From positions 3,720,001-3,784,000 of the forward strand of contig JADJXK010000002.1 in assembly GCA_016710325.1 (NCBI GenBank): DNA of 64,000 nt, written 5' to 3'. A program made the translations under genes and the position numbers. Position 1 is the stretch's first letter. Every line of letters starts with the position of its first letter. This stretch comes from Candidatus Leptofilum proximum (GTDB taxonomy: Bacteria > Chloroflexota > Anaerolineae > Promineifilales > Promineifilaceae). This document shows positions 41,418 to 49,473 of the stretch, in pieces. The notes below the pieces were generated by a model, which was not told the origin of the DNA, did no database searches, and was given only the letters and a program-made list of their open reading frames with translations.

Positions 41418-41454
41418 CTGTCTATGTCTCCTTATTGGTGAATGGTGGATAGAA

Positions 41455-41489
41455 ACAAAAGCAGCCAGCCGGATGGCCCGACTGGCTGA
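41455..41489 (-). terminator. terminator-like hairpin upstream of the 65-aa gene
   Basis: CAGCCAGCCGG and CCGACTGGCTG form an 11-bp stem with one wobble or mismatch, followed on the minus strand by CTTTTGTTT. It lies 45 bp upstream of the start codon at 41417. Confidence 0.65.
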
Positions 41490-41737
41490 ATGAAAACGGT
41501 ATGTGGCGCGGGTCTGATCCCCACGGTTATTGAACTATGCAGGTGTTACTGGGTTCTCCTTTTTTTGTGTGAAATATAAGGGTGATAGAGGTACGGCCGT
41601 ATGCTAAACAGCCGCAAAGCTTCGCAAAGCCCACGGCCGCAGGCCGTTTTGAGGTGGGAATTAAGGGGATGCTGCTCAGAATCGAGGCAGTTTGGTATGG
41701 GATTCAATGTACCTGTGGAAAGAACTCACGCCTCAAT

Positions 41738-42414
41738 TGTAGGATCCGCTAAATAGTGAGACTCATCGGTAAATATTGAGATTCAATCGCTAAATAATGA
41801 GACTGAAGGCATTGATCCAATTTTCATTGACCACAAATTTTGGCCCCAATAAAGCACATATAGCCGGTTTTCTATGCCGGACAAGCTCTCCCGCAGCACA
41901 TTTAGGGGCCAGTTTGAAAAAGGCAGCATGTAGGATTTTGCTTTGACGATACGGCCGTTTTTGTAGGCCAGTCTCATTATTTACCGGATATCGTAGGGCA
42001 GTCTCAATATTTACCTGTAGGATCTGCTAGTTTTTGGGACTCGTCCAATAATTTTTGGGACCCATCCATTAATTTTTGGGAATCCTGTACTGAAGTTTTT
42101 GGGACAGACCTACCTGGTGCTTATTACCTCTGTGAAGAAACTCCTATCGGTTAGAATTTTCCCAAAAACTTCGAGATGAAGCTTTTAGGTCGGTAGGATG
42201 ATCCCCAAAATTACGAGATAATTGTAGGCTTGTCCCGGAAACTATCGGACAACTGTCCCAAAAACTAGTGGATAAGGGTCATTTTAGGGGCTTTCAGTCC
42301 CAAAAACTAACGGATCCTACATTACCGAATAGGGGCTAACAAGCTTGATTTGCTCTTCTCTGGTAGCAGTCTCATTATTTACCGATTCAGTCTCACTTTT
42401 TACCGGATCCCACA
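41738..42414. mobile_element. non-autonomous element A with Tn7/Mu-like ends
   Basis: The left end TGTAGGATCC (41738) and right end GGATCCCACA (to 42414) are inverted, and the element is flanked by exact 5-bp repeats TCAAT (41733-41737 and 42415-42419). The left arm holds three tandem sites of the form TAAATA(G/T/A)TGAGA(C/T)T about 20 bp apart. The right arm holds four inverted sites such as AGTCTCATTATTTACC. Tandem subterminal sites plus a TGT…ACA terminus plus a 5-bp duplication is the end design of Tn7/Tn5053/Mu-type elements. No transposase is inside. Element B is inserted in its right arm; without B it is about 366 bp. Confidence 0.82.
42016..42321. mobile_element. non-autonomous element B nested in element A
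   Basis: 306 bp, starting TGTAGGATCTG and ending CGGATCCTACA (9-bp perfect terminal repeat), flanked by exact 5-bp TTACC (42011-42015 and 42322-42326). The subterminal repeats differ from A: (A/T)A(A/G)TTTTTGGGA(C/A) spaced about 21 bp on the left, inverted as GTCCCAAAAACTA on the right. Same outermost bases, different internal sites, so it is probably mobilised by a related but distinct transposase. No coding capacity. Confidence 0.82.
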
Positions 42415-42678
42415 TCAATGAGGTTATTGATTTCTGTAAGTTCCTCTAAATGTAAGGATCCATCAAATAATGCGAATCATCGGTAAATAATGAAAATCGT
42501 TTGCTAAATAATGAGTATGAAGGTGCAGTTTCAGATTTTGCGGACAAGTTTTTTGGTTCAAACATGCCCATATATACCTTTTACTTGGCAGATAGCCCTT
42601 TTCGTAATAGATTTTGGGGTCAGGTTAGAGAAGGACGCTTGTAGGATTTTGCGTTGGCGAAACGGCCGTCTTTGTAGA

Positions 42679-44163
42679 CTGGTCTTTAGACAAAAGTAAT
42701 CGTTCCGACTGACATTCAGTCGGATATGAACCTTAATAATCGAGTTGTTCAAGCCAAAAAAGCAAGCTGCCGTGGTCAAGGATCGCCTTTTTTGACTATT
42801 TCCTGCCGTTGGCGGCGCCTTCGTGGCTGGCCGCGGGGCCAGCCTGGGGACTTTCCGCGCGTTTTTGGCGGTGCGGCCGGTGTCTCAATCTGTAGAAAAA
42901 GTACCCAGATACCCCGCTGTACTCGATGTGGCGTCTGCTCTGTCTGGGGGGATTGCCAGGGCATGGGGCAGTCTGGCGTCACGGGTCGAGCCAGGAAAAG
43001 TTGCCATTGAGCCAAGCTGACTAACCAGGACCAGTTATCAGCCTGCGGGTTATCCTGAAACTCAGGCAAAGTCCAGTGGAGCAACTGTTTGCGCCAGCGT
43101 ATGGCACTTTCAATGGTGGGACGCTGCAAATAGAAGTCCCACAATAAATCAAGAGCCATAGGCGGTCCTTGCCACGCCAGCCAGATCGGGTCTGGCGGAT
43201 TGTCACGCTGACTGTGATTTTGGATGCGTAAGACAGTAAAAACAGTGGCTGCATCTTCGCGTGCATGTAGGCTGTGCCAGCAGCTAATCTTTACCTGACC
43301 GTAGCGTTCATCGGTGACGGTAACCATCTGGTCAGGTTCGCCCCAGGTTTCTGGCTCCTTGAAGGCGAAGCGGTCACCATGCTTGCGTGGCCGACCCAAA
43401 CCGCTATAGGGTCCCGGCGGCCCATAGAGCACCCGATCACAACGCAGCCGCACCAGAAAACCGCAGGGTAAGTGGCGTAATGGCCCTAAAAATCGGTGAT
43501 TGCCATAGCGGCCATCGGCGACAAACACATGCAGGTTTTCTTTCAAGGCCTCCCCACGCTGCGCACAGAACCGTTCAATCTGGGCTACCCCCACCTCTAC
43601 TTCGGTCCGGTCACTGGCCACGCGTTGGGTATCAACGGGCAGGGTCCAACTTTCTCTTTGGGCCGCGACCCAACTCAGCAGCGAGTAGGGTTGCCCCACG
43701 ACAATATCCTGGCCCGTGACATCCTGTGTGCTGCTGTGGACATACTGCCGGTCAGGCAGCGTGACGGCGTCGGGACGGGGCCAGGCAGCGACATCCAATG
43801 CTAATAGGACATTGTCGACCGCGCTGGCCGTTACGTTCTCAGCCAGGTAGGCGCGCAGCCATTCCCGATCTTGTCTCCCTCTTTCTACAGCAGCGTAGGC
43901 GCTACACCATCGGCGGCGAAAGAAGGGTGAAAGACTCAATTCAGGAAACGAGCGAATTCCTTGATTCGTTGTCAGTGCATCCAGTAATTCAAACTGTGCA
44001 TCCTGTTCTTGTTGGAGCGCGTATTCGTATATGGCTTGACGAAACTCGATTAAGTTGTTAAGTTGCTGATTGGTAGATGTTGATTTTTGCATACAACTAT
44101 TCTACCAATTGGCGGTTGGTGGCTTTTGGCTCCCTTCCGCCTTATTTTTTGTCTAAAGTCCAG
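42679..44163 (-). mobile_element. IS701-like insertion sequence inside element C
   Basis: 1,485 bp. Terminal inverted repeats CTGGTCTTTAGACAAAA (42679) and its near-complement ending TTTTGTCTAAAGTCCAG (44163), one mismatch in 17. Flanked by 4-bp TAGA (42675-42678 and 44164-44167). It contains one intact transposase gene. Comparing element A with element C across the junction shows the uninterrupted sequence, which confirms the boundaries. Confidence 0.85.
42776..44092 (-). CDS. IS701-like DDE transposase
   Basis: 438 aa, the only gene of the surrounding IS. LLALDVAAWPRPDA and VGQPYSLLSWVAA are typical of this IS4-superfamily group. HVFVADGRYGNHRFL (about 187-201) carries the second Asp, and DFYLQRPTIESAIRWRKQLLHWTLPEF (about 338-364, E near 348) the catalytic Glu. 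The C-terminus is Arg/Gln-rich. Intact, so the element may be mobile. Similar proteins are frequent in Chloroflexota and Cyanobacteria, from general knowledge of this family. Confidence 0.85.
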   Translation of the reverse strand: MQKSTSTNQQLNNLIEFRQAIYEYALQQEQDAQFELLDALTTNQGIRSFPELSLSPFFRRRWCSAYAAVERGRQDREWLRAYLAENVTASAVDNVLLALDVAAWPRPDAVTLPDRQYVHSSTQDVTGQDIVVGQPYSLLSWVAAQRESWTLPVDTQRVASDRTEVEVGVAQIERFCAQRGEALKENLHVFVADGRYGNHRFLGPLRHLPCGFLVRLRCDRVLYGPPGPYSGLGRPRKHGDRFAFKEPETWGEPDQMVTVTDERYGQVKISCWHSLHAREDAATVFTVLRIQNHSQRDNPPDPIWLAWQGPPMALDLLWDFYLQRPTIESAIRWRKQLLHWTLPEFQDNPQADNWSWLVSLAQWQLFLARPVTPDCPMPWQSPQTEQTPHRVQRGIWVLFLQIETPAAPPKTRGKSPGWPRGQPRRRRQRQEIVKKGDP

Positions 44164-44416
44164 TAGACTATTCTCATTATTTACCGATTCATTCTCATTA
44201 TTTCCCAGATCCTACACTAAACATTGAGAATCAAAATGAGGTCTCAGGGTTTGAACGCTATTTAGTAAACCTAAGTCTCCATTCGCAAATAAGTTCACGG
44301 AATTGGCGAATGGGCTTAAAGTAGCCGTACGGTTCCGCAACCGCTATTTTGTTTCTGCAAGGCTACTAAGCAAACGGTCTAGATCGGGTCACTTTGAATT
44401 TTTGTTACGAAGTTTT

Positions 44417-47263
44417 TTAACCGCCTGTTGTAACCGTAGCGTCTAATCCCAATTCTTTGAGAGCTGCTATCATCTCCGCAATCTTTTGCTCGGATATACC
44501 ATGATCCGCAGAGATCTCAACGTGCAGCGTAAGGGCCATCTCTTCCTTGGAGGCAAATTTTGTCAAAACTTTCATATAAAAATTAACCCACTTTTGAGCA
44601 GGAATAGAGCCATTCCAAATAAGTTTAGTGATCCTTTTTTCCTCAACATGTATGTATTCTTCGTCTTCATTTTGAGATGAAGTATGCGGTGAAGAAGGTT
44701 GGGCAACGGCCGTTTCCGTTTCTGTTGTTTCAATGGAAAAAGAGGGCGATGGTTCCTTAATGATATTGACGGGGGGCGGTTCCGATTCAGCAGATTGCTG
44801 AGCTTGTTGCTCTTTATAGGCATCAGCCACTTCCCGTGTAATAACATACATATCTTCAGTAATCTCAATATCGCCTGGGCCTAACTGTTCTTTGTAATAA
44901 AATGGCTGATAACTTCCGTCACCCTGCTTGCCTAGATAAGCTAGAAATCCGTTGGTGACACCCTTTGCAATTGTGTCTCGTATGGCATGGGTATCAAGTA
45001 AACGAGGGAACTGAGGCGATGCATATAAAGCATCTCGTATGGCTTTTGTGCTCCATTCAGTAAATGCAGGCGGCCAATTCCTAATAAGGTAGCTTGGACT
45101 AATAGCGTCTTCAACATCGCCATACTTGCGTAGTTCACGTATGATAAGGGTAAGCATATTAGCAGCTGAACTCGAATTGTGTCTCCCTAAATCAACCTCT
45201 CTAAGCCTATTGTCTTTACCCAGTAGATAGACACGGTTGTACATTCGCCATACGGATTCTTTGAGGTCGCTTTTGGCACGGGCCATGTTGCGTTTTAGCT
45301 GCTCTTTTTGTGAATCGCTCAACTGCAACTCATCTTGCTCATCAGCAATTGTTTCCCATGCCAGGCGATTTTGTGCGGCCGTTTTCATCACCGATTCATT
45401 TTCAGCGATCACCCAAATGAGCGCGTTTTTAAAATTGCGAGACGAGGCGCCATACTCACGAGTCATTTGCTCTACAAAATTTAGGGTAGTCTCTTTATCT
45501 TGCAGCGTTTGTTCGGGGGATAAAATAATAACTGTTATAGCTGGTTGATTTGGGATATTACTGCTTTTTTCAGGGAAGAAAATACGGTTCACGCTATCAA
45601 GTTTACCGAACTGCTCTTGAATAGCTGATTTTACTTCCTCGGCAATGCGGGGATCGCCGGCAAGGGCTGCTTTGCGGTCAGACAGCACTCGCGTGAGATT
45701 AGGCTTCATACTGAACCAATAACGGTTCTTGATCACATCTAGATAAAAACAGATGCCATCAGGGGGAGCCAAAGCTTCAACTACAGTTTCTACATGACCA
45801 ACATCCAACCCTGGCTCAGCGACAGCCAAACGAATTTCGGGAATAGTGGCAAAAGCTTTTGTCTGACCCCCATTGGATTCAAAGAAGATTGAAGTGGCCA
45901 CCTTACGATGCAGCCTTGCTTGTTTGATATCGGGTACTGCCTCAGCGTCCAGCCGGATTGCGTGGGCATTACGCGTGCCGACAATATCCGTTGTCACGGC
46001 CGTTTCCAGATTATCTTCCCCCAGCTGCTTAAACACAGTGGCTCGGAACAATGGGTCTTCCAAAGGGGCCGTTCCCAAACTAATCAATGAATCTTTGAGA
46101 GCACTCTTGTACGCATCTTGATGGACCTGAGAAACCCACAAAGCCAATAATCGCAAAACGCCACGTGTGCGCTGGAAACTGGGCAGCCCTTGCCATTTCC
46201 GTTGGAAAACAGAAATGAGCACGGGATGGAAGGGATAGGTTGCCTTAAACTCTTCCAGTGCATTGTCCGCTGAAAACCATTCAGGTAAATGTTGGCGATT
46301 TTCTTGTACCCAATCTGCATAAGCTTGACAAGTGGCAATAGCCTCCTTTGGCAATATCACGCGCCCTTGCGAATCCATTGCCCGTTCGTCCCACTCAAAC
46401 AATCGGCGGCGAATAATTTCAGAGGTATCAGTTTCTGCAGACATGAGGACTGCTTTACCCAATCGGTCTAGCATCTTGCTAAAGCGGCGGTAATCGTCAA
46501 CATCCTCAGTGGTCATTTCACCTTCGGACATGGGGATTGAGACCGCCAGGACAACATGATCGTGTGAACGGGCTTCTTCGGCCAGGTTAAAGAGGAAGTT
46601 GTAGAGTTGCCCGCCCAATCCTCCTTGTCGGTAACGACTGACATAGTTGATTAGCTCATCCATCAGGATGAGAATAGGCATGTTGACCAAAGCAAATAGT
46701 TTAGCAATAGTATCTCCGCCTGGGGCACGGCCTTCCTCATCGAACCTGCGCATTACTTCATAACCGGCATCGCCAGCCAGCTGCCAGGCAATTTCGCCCC
46801 AGGGAGTACGGCGGTAAGCTGTGCCATCATCCCCTCCACGGCCGTCAAAACGCATCCCAACGAAGATGGCTACTTTTGCTTCGGGAACACGACTAACACC
46901 TGCTTGTTGCAAGATACGGGGCACACCCACCCATTGATTAGCGGTCGGGCCATTTTGGGCCAGGTGGTAAAGCAACGTGAGTGCGTGTGTTTTGCCGCCA
47001 CCAAACTGGGTTGTCATGTTGAAAATAGCCGATGTTGCTTCTTTGATACCGGACAAACGACGCACAGTTTCAGCTGCCAAATCAAGGAGATTTTTTGTTA
47101 GATACGTGCGGGCAAAAAACTGTTCTGGTTTCCAGTACAATTCATAGCCTCGCTTGTCATGAACCATATCCAGGTGAACAGCAAATTCAGCCGTGTCCAG
47201 AGAGCGACCCTCGCGTAAGTCCTCTCTTGGATCTATAACTTGTCTCCACGATTTAAGCTTCAT
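44417..47263 (-). CDS. DUF499-family ATPase (defence-associated)
   Basis: 948 aa, with AGAGGAAAT before the ATG. MTTQFGGGKTHAL (about 83-95) is the variant Walker A of DUF499 ATPases, and PILILMDELINYVS (about 196-209) is Walker B. A long central domain follows, then an acidic and Pro/Ser-rich linker (about 840-870) and a C-terminal domain ending LGLDATVTTGG. The DUF499 family is repeatedly linked with DUF1156 methylases and SNF2 helicases in predicted defence loci, which is exactly the company here. The biochemical role is unknown; an ATP-driven chaperone or switch is inference. Confidence 0.88.
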   Translation of the reverse strand: MKLKSWRQVIDPREDLREGRSLDTAEFAVHLDMVHDKRGYELYWKPEQFFARTYLTKNLLDLAAETVRRLSGIKEATSAIFNMTTQFGGGKTHALTLLYHLAQNGPTANQWVGVPRILQQAGVSRVPEAKVAIFVGMRFDGRGGDDGTAYRRTPWGEIAWQLAGDAGYEVMRRFDEEGRAPGGDTIAKLFALVNMPILILMDELINYVSRYRQGGLGGQLYNFLFNLAEEARSHDHVVLAVSIPMSEGEMTTEDVDDYRRFSKMLDRLGKAVLMSAETDTSEIIRRRLFEWDERAMDSQGRVILPKEAIATCQAYADWVQENRQHLPEWFSADNALEEFKATYPFHPVLISVFQRKWQGLPSFQRTRGVLRLLALWVSQVHQDAYKSALKDSLISLGTAPLEDPLFRATVFKQLGEDNLETAVTTDIVGTRNAHAIRLDAEAVPDIKQARLHRKVATSIFFESNGGQTKAFATIPEIRLAVAEPGLDVGHVETVVEALAPPDGICFYLDVIKNRYWFSMKPNLTRVLSDRKAALAGDPRIAEEVKSAIQEQFGKLDSVNRIFFPEKSSNIPNQPAITVIILSPEQTLQDKETTLNFVEQMTREYGASSRNFKNALIWVIAENESVMKTAAQNRLAWETIADEQDELQLSDSQKEQLKRNMARAKSDLKESVWRMYNRVYLLGKDNRLREVDLGRHNSSSAANMLTLIIRELRKYGDVEDAISPSYLIRNWPPAFTEWSTKAIRDALYASPQFPRLLDTHAIRDTIAKGVTNGFLAYLGKQGDGSYQPFYYKEQLGPGDIEITEDMYVITREVADAYKEQQAQQSAESEPPPVNIIKEPSPSFSIETTETETAVAQPSSPHTSSQNEDEEYIHVEEKRITKLIWNGSIPAQKWVNFYMKVLTKFASKEEMALTLHVEISADHGISEQKIAEMIAALKELGLDATVTTGG

Positions 47264-47317
47264 TGAAATTTCCTCTCAAAACGGCTGTACAATGATAAAA
47301 AGATAAAAACAGACTCC

Positions 47318-47346
47318 TTGACAGAACGGATGTGCTACATTAGAAT
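47318..47346 (+). promoter_or_regulatory. sigma-70-type promoter for the gene at 47461
   Basis: TTGACA (47318-47323), a 17-bp spacer and TAGAAT (47341-47346), on the plus strand 115 bp upstream of the ATG at 47461. It lies in the divergent gap between the DUF499 gene and this gene. The match is 11 of 12 bases to the consensus. Confidence 0.7.
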
Positions 47347-47374
47347 GTCTATGTGACGAACAGAACATTTGTTT

Positions 47375-47391
47375 CATGATTTCAAATCATG
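47375..47391. promoter_or_regulatory. 17-bp perfect inverted repeat, possible operator
   Basis: CATGATTT-C-AAATCATG is symmetric around one base, 28 bp downstream of the -10 element and within the 5' leader of the gene at 47461. The position fits an operator for a dimeric repressor. No cognate regulator is identified. Confidence 0.45.
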
Positions 47392-47460
47392 TAGCAATTA
47401 CCCTCTAATACCAAGAACTAACTTTTTGGATAGAGGTGGTTTGTCTTTGAGGAGAATTAC

Positions 47461-48003
47461 ATGAATGATGATAATTTATACCCACTTGCCACCTTTGTTA
47501 CTATTCAGGGTCCCCGGGTTCTGCGCTTACTAGAATTCCAAAATGAATTTGCCTTATTTGATGTGATTGGCTTTGAGAACCAAATATTCGTTCAGGATTT
47601 TCGTCAAAATTCCATAAGAGCTGTTTATGAACTTGAAGAGAAAGATGATCCATCATTTTTTGCTGATGAATTTAATGCACCTGCCCATTTAACCGTTGAG
47701 ACACAGCCCGACCAATCATTACTCATCAAATTAGAAGATACGCCTTCAAAAAAACCGGAATATATGTTATGGATTGCCATTGGCTTTGAAGATGATATCC
47801 CCCTATATAATTACTTGTTTGAACACATTCTCCCTTTCGATAATGATACTTTTGCCATTGTTGCAGTTTATCAGCGACCAGCTAATGCATATCAATTTGA
47901 AGACGAGTCAGACCTTGCTTCTCCCTCTTCATTCTCACCACCATCACGATATAAATCATCCTCGGAACGAAGCGATTTTCGTATTTCGTCAGGCATGTAT
48001 TGA
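47461..48003 (+). CDS. unknown protein, divergent from the DUF499 gene
   Basis: 180 aa, with GAGGAG 7 nt before the ATG and a good promoter. N-terminal about 140 residues look like a beta-rich folded domain (YPLATFVTIQGPRVLRLLEF, then LFDVIGFENQIFVQDF, then YMLWIAIGFEDDIPLYNYLF). The last 30 residues (SPSSFSPPSRYKSSSERSD) are low complexity and lie antisense to the end of the membrane-protein gene. It is the only plus-strand gene within the defence-like locus. Family unknown. Confidence 0.7.
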   Translation: MNDDNLYPLATFVTIQGPRVLRLLEFQNEFALFDVIGFENQIFVQDFRQNSIRAVYELEEKDDPSFFADEFNAPAHLTVETQPDQSLLIKLEDTPSKKPEYMLWIAIGFEDDIPLYNYLFEHILPFDNDTFAIVAVYQRPANAYQFEDESDLASPSSFSPPSRYKSSSERSDFRISSGMY

Positions 48004-49145
48004 AATACGAAAGGGAAACGGCGTGGCGCATCGTTGCCGATCGCGACGAATTCTGACCATTTTTCCCACGAGTCATAATCTTCATCTGAATTATGCGGCA
48101 TAACCAACCTTAACTGTTTACGCAAATCAAACCGAAAAAGATCGTAAGCACTACGAATCATATTTCCATATTGTTTAGCAGCTGGTAATGATGCATTGTA
48201 GAAAAAATAAGCTACTCCCATAAAAACAAACATCCCCAGAAAATACCCCCCTCCTCTCTCTTTATACTCTCGTTGTGCCGCTGGCAGAACACTCAATTCT
48301 AGAAAGTAAAGCGGAGTGAAATCCTTAAACAATTGCTCGTCATTTTCTGTTGGGTCTACCTGGTATTTCTCAACAAACGATTCGACCTGTCGATTATATT
48401 GAGGGATGACGGCTTGCCATACAGTGAATTGGTAAGCGGAGGCAAACAAACACAAAATTGCCAATGTTACCGAAAGAACCATACTGTTTACAACAAAAGC
48501 TAACCCGTTGTTACTTTGATCGATCTGATTGTAATAATCTGGCTCTATAACATGGATTAATCGTGGCCAAAAAGAAACGGAATCCATCTTATACCGTTCT
48601 TCAGAATAATGTTCTGCTGCCCTGAGAATATTCCCAAAACGCGTAGGCATAATGTATTGAGTTTGCGGAGGATAATCCTGTCTGTACTGTGCTCTTAAAT
48701 TAAAGCTTTTTTGCGTAAATACATCCAGTTTTTTTTCTATCTCAGTATCATCTTGATTTGCCAGAAAAGACTCTTGTAATTCGCGGAGGCGGGTATCTAC
48801 AGCCTTAATGTGAATTAGTCGCTTCAATGCCTTAGTTTGTTGTCTTTTGCGCCATCTTGGTGAACGAAATAGATAATAACCTTCTAAGGCCTTATATATA
48901 AAATTTTCTAATCCATGTAATGTGTAACCCAAAAGTAAGGTTAGTACAAAAATGAATGCGGCCGTACTCCACACTTGATTTGTCGGTGATATTGCTTCTT
49001 CGGCAAGCAAATAGGCCACGCTATCCTTCAACTCAAAAGGAAGAATAGGGGAAAAGAGGTAAATAAAAATGATGATGAAACCCATTGAGGGAATAAAAGT
49101 AGCAATTAGAAAATTTCGGCCCAGCTTATCTAAAAACGATGACAT
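47892..49145 (-). CDS. four-helix membrane protein in the defence-like locus
   Basis: 417 aa. Predicted membrane helices at about 12-35, 60-78, 213-240 and 300-320. The large loop between helices 2 and 3 (about 80-210) is basic and helical (KRQQTKALKRLIHIKAVDTRLRELQ-type stretches), hence probably cytoplasmic. The C-terminal 90 residues are soluble and acidic. No family recognised. In a defence locus such a protein could be a membrane effector or anchor. Its 3' end overlaps the convergent gene at 47461 by 112 bp. Confidence 0.78.
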   Translation of the reverse strand: MSSFLDKLGRNFLIATFIPSMGFIIIFIYLFSPILPFELKDSVAYLLAEEAISPTNQVWSTAAFIFVLTLLLGYTLHGLENFIYKALEGYYLFRSPRWRKRQQTKALKRLIHIKAVDTRLRELQESFLANQDDTEIEKKLDVFTQKSFNLRAQYRQDYPPQTQYIMPTRFGNILRAAEHYSEERYKMDSVSFWPRLIHVIEPDYYNQIDQSNNGLAFVVNSMVLSVTLAILCLFASAYQFTVWQAVIPQYNRQVESFVEKYQVDPTENDEQLFKDFTPLYFLELSVLPAAQREYKERGGGYFLGMFVFMGVAYFFYNASLPAAKQYGNMIRSAYDLFRFDLRKQLRLVMPHNSDEDYDSWEKWSEFVAIGNDAPRRFPFVFQYMPDEIRKSLRSEDDLYRDGGENEEGEARSDSSSN

Positions 49146-49176
49146 CAGTCCACTCTAGAACTTATGAGACGGCGGA

Positions 49177-49473
49177 TCACTCTTCTTTCATTATGATGTA
49201 TTTACTCCCACAATGAGGACACAAATGTTTAGGTTCACCATTTGGCTGTGTCAAAACCTTAACCGACCGAAACGTTCGGAAGCATTTCAGGCATCTCCCC
49301 TTGCTGCGTTTGTCGGGTAGTTTCCCAAATGGCACACCTGGAATCTCGCGAGGACTCATGGTTTGGAATTCCTTGATTCTGGCAACTATCTCAGAAATTA
49401 TATCAATATCATAATAGGTTCGATCCCAAAAAACTAGCCTATTAACCAGAATCCACGTTTTTAAGATGCGCAT
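49177..49473 (-). CDS. zinc-ribbon protein, unknown
   Basis: 98 aa. CLKCFRTF…KHLCPHCGSKY gives a four-Cys zinc ribbon (Cys61, 64, 85, 88) at the C-terminus. The N-terminus (LVNRLVFWDRTYYDIDIISEIVARIKEF) is helical. The start follows the stop of the HEAT/TM gene directly (TAGATG), so the two are translationally coupled. Confidence 0.75.
   Translation of the reverse strand: MRILKTWILVNRLVFWDRTYYDIDIISEIVARIKEFQTMSPREIPGVPFGKLPDKRSKGRCLKCFRTFRSVKVLTQPNGEPKHLCPHCGSKYIIMKEE

Larger units (their letters stand above)
42451..44216. mobile_element. element C (A-type ends), interrupted by an IS701-like IS
   Basis: The left end TGTAAGGATCC and right end AGATCCTACA are flanked by exact 5-bp CTAAA (42446-42450 and 44217-44221). 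Left-arm sites CAAATAATGCGA, TAAATAATGAAA and TAAATAATGAGT, and right-arm ATTCTCATTATTT twice, match element A. The interior near 42610-42678 is homologous to A near 41890-41968. Removing the IS at 42679-44163 and one TAGA leaves a 277-bp element. Confidence 0.82.

Noticed and set aside
41738..44216. Repeated short motifs resembling a degenerate CRISPR array
   Set aside because: The repeats are only 12-15 bp conserved, occur in inverted orientation at the two arms, and are explained by transposon ends with exact 5-bp target duplications. There are no cas genes.
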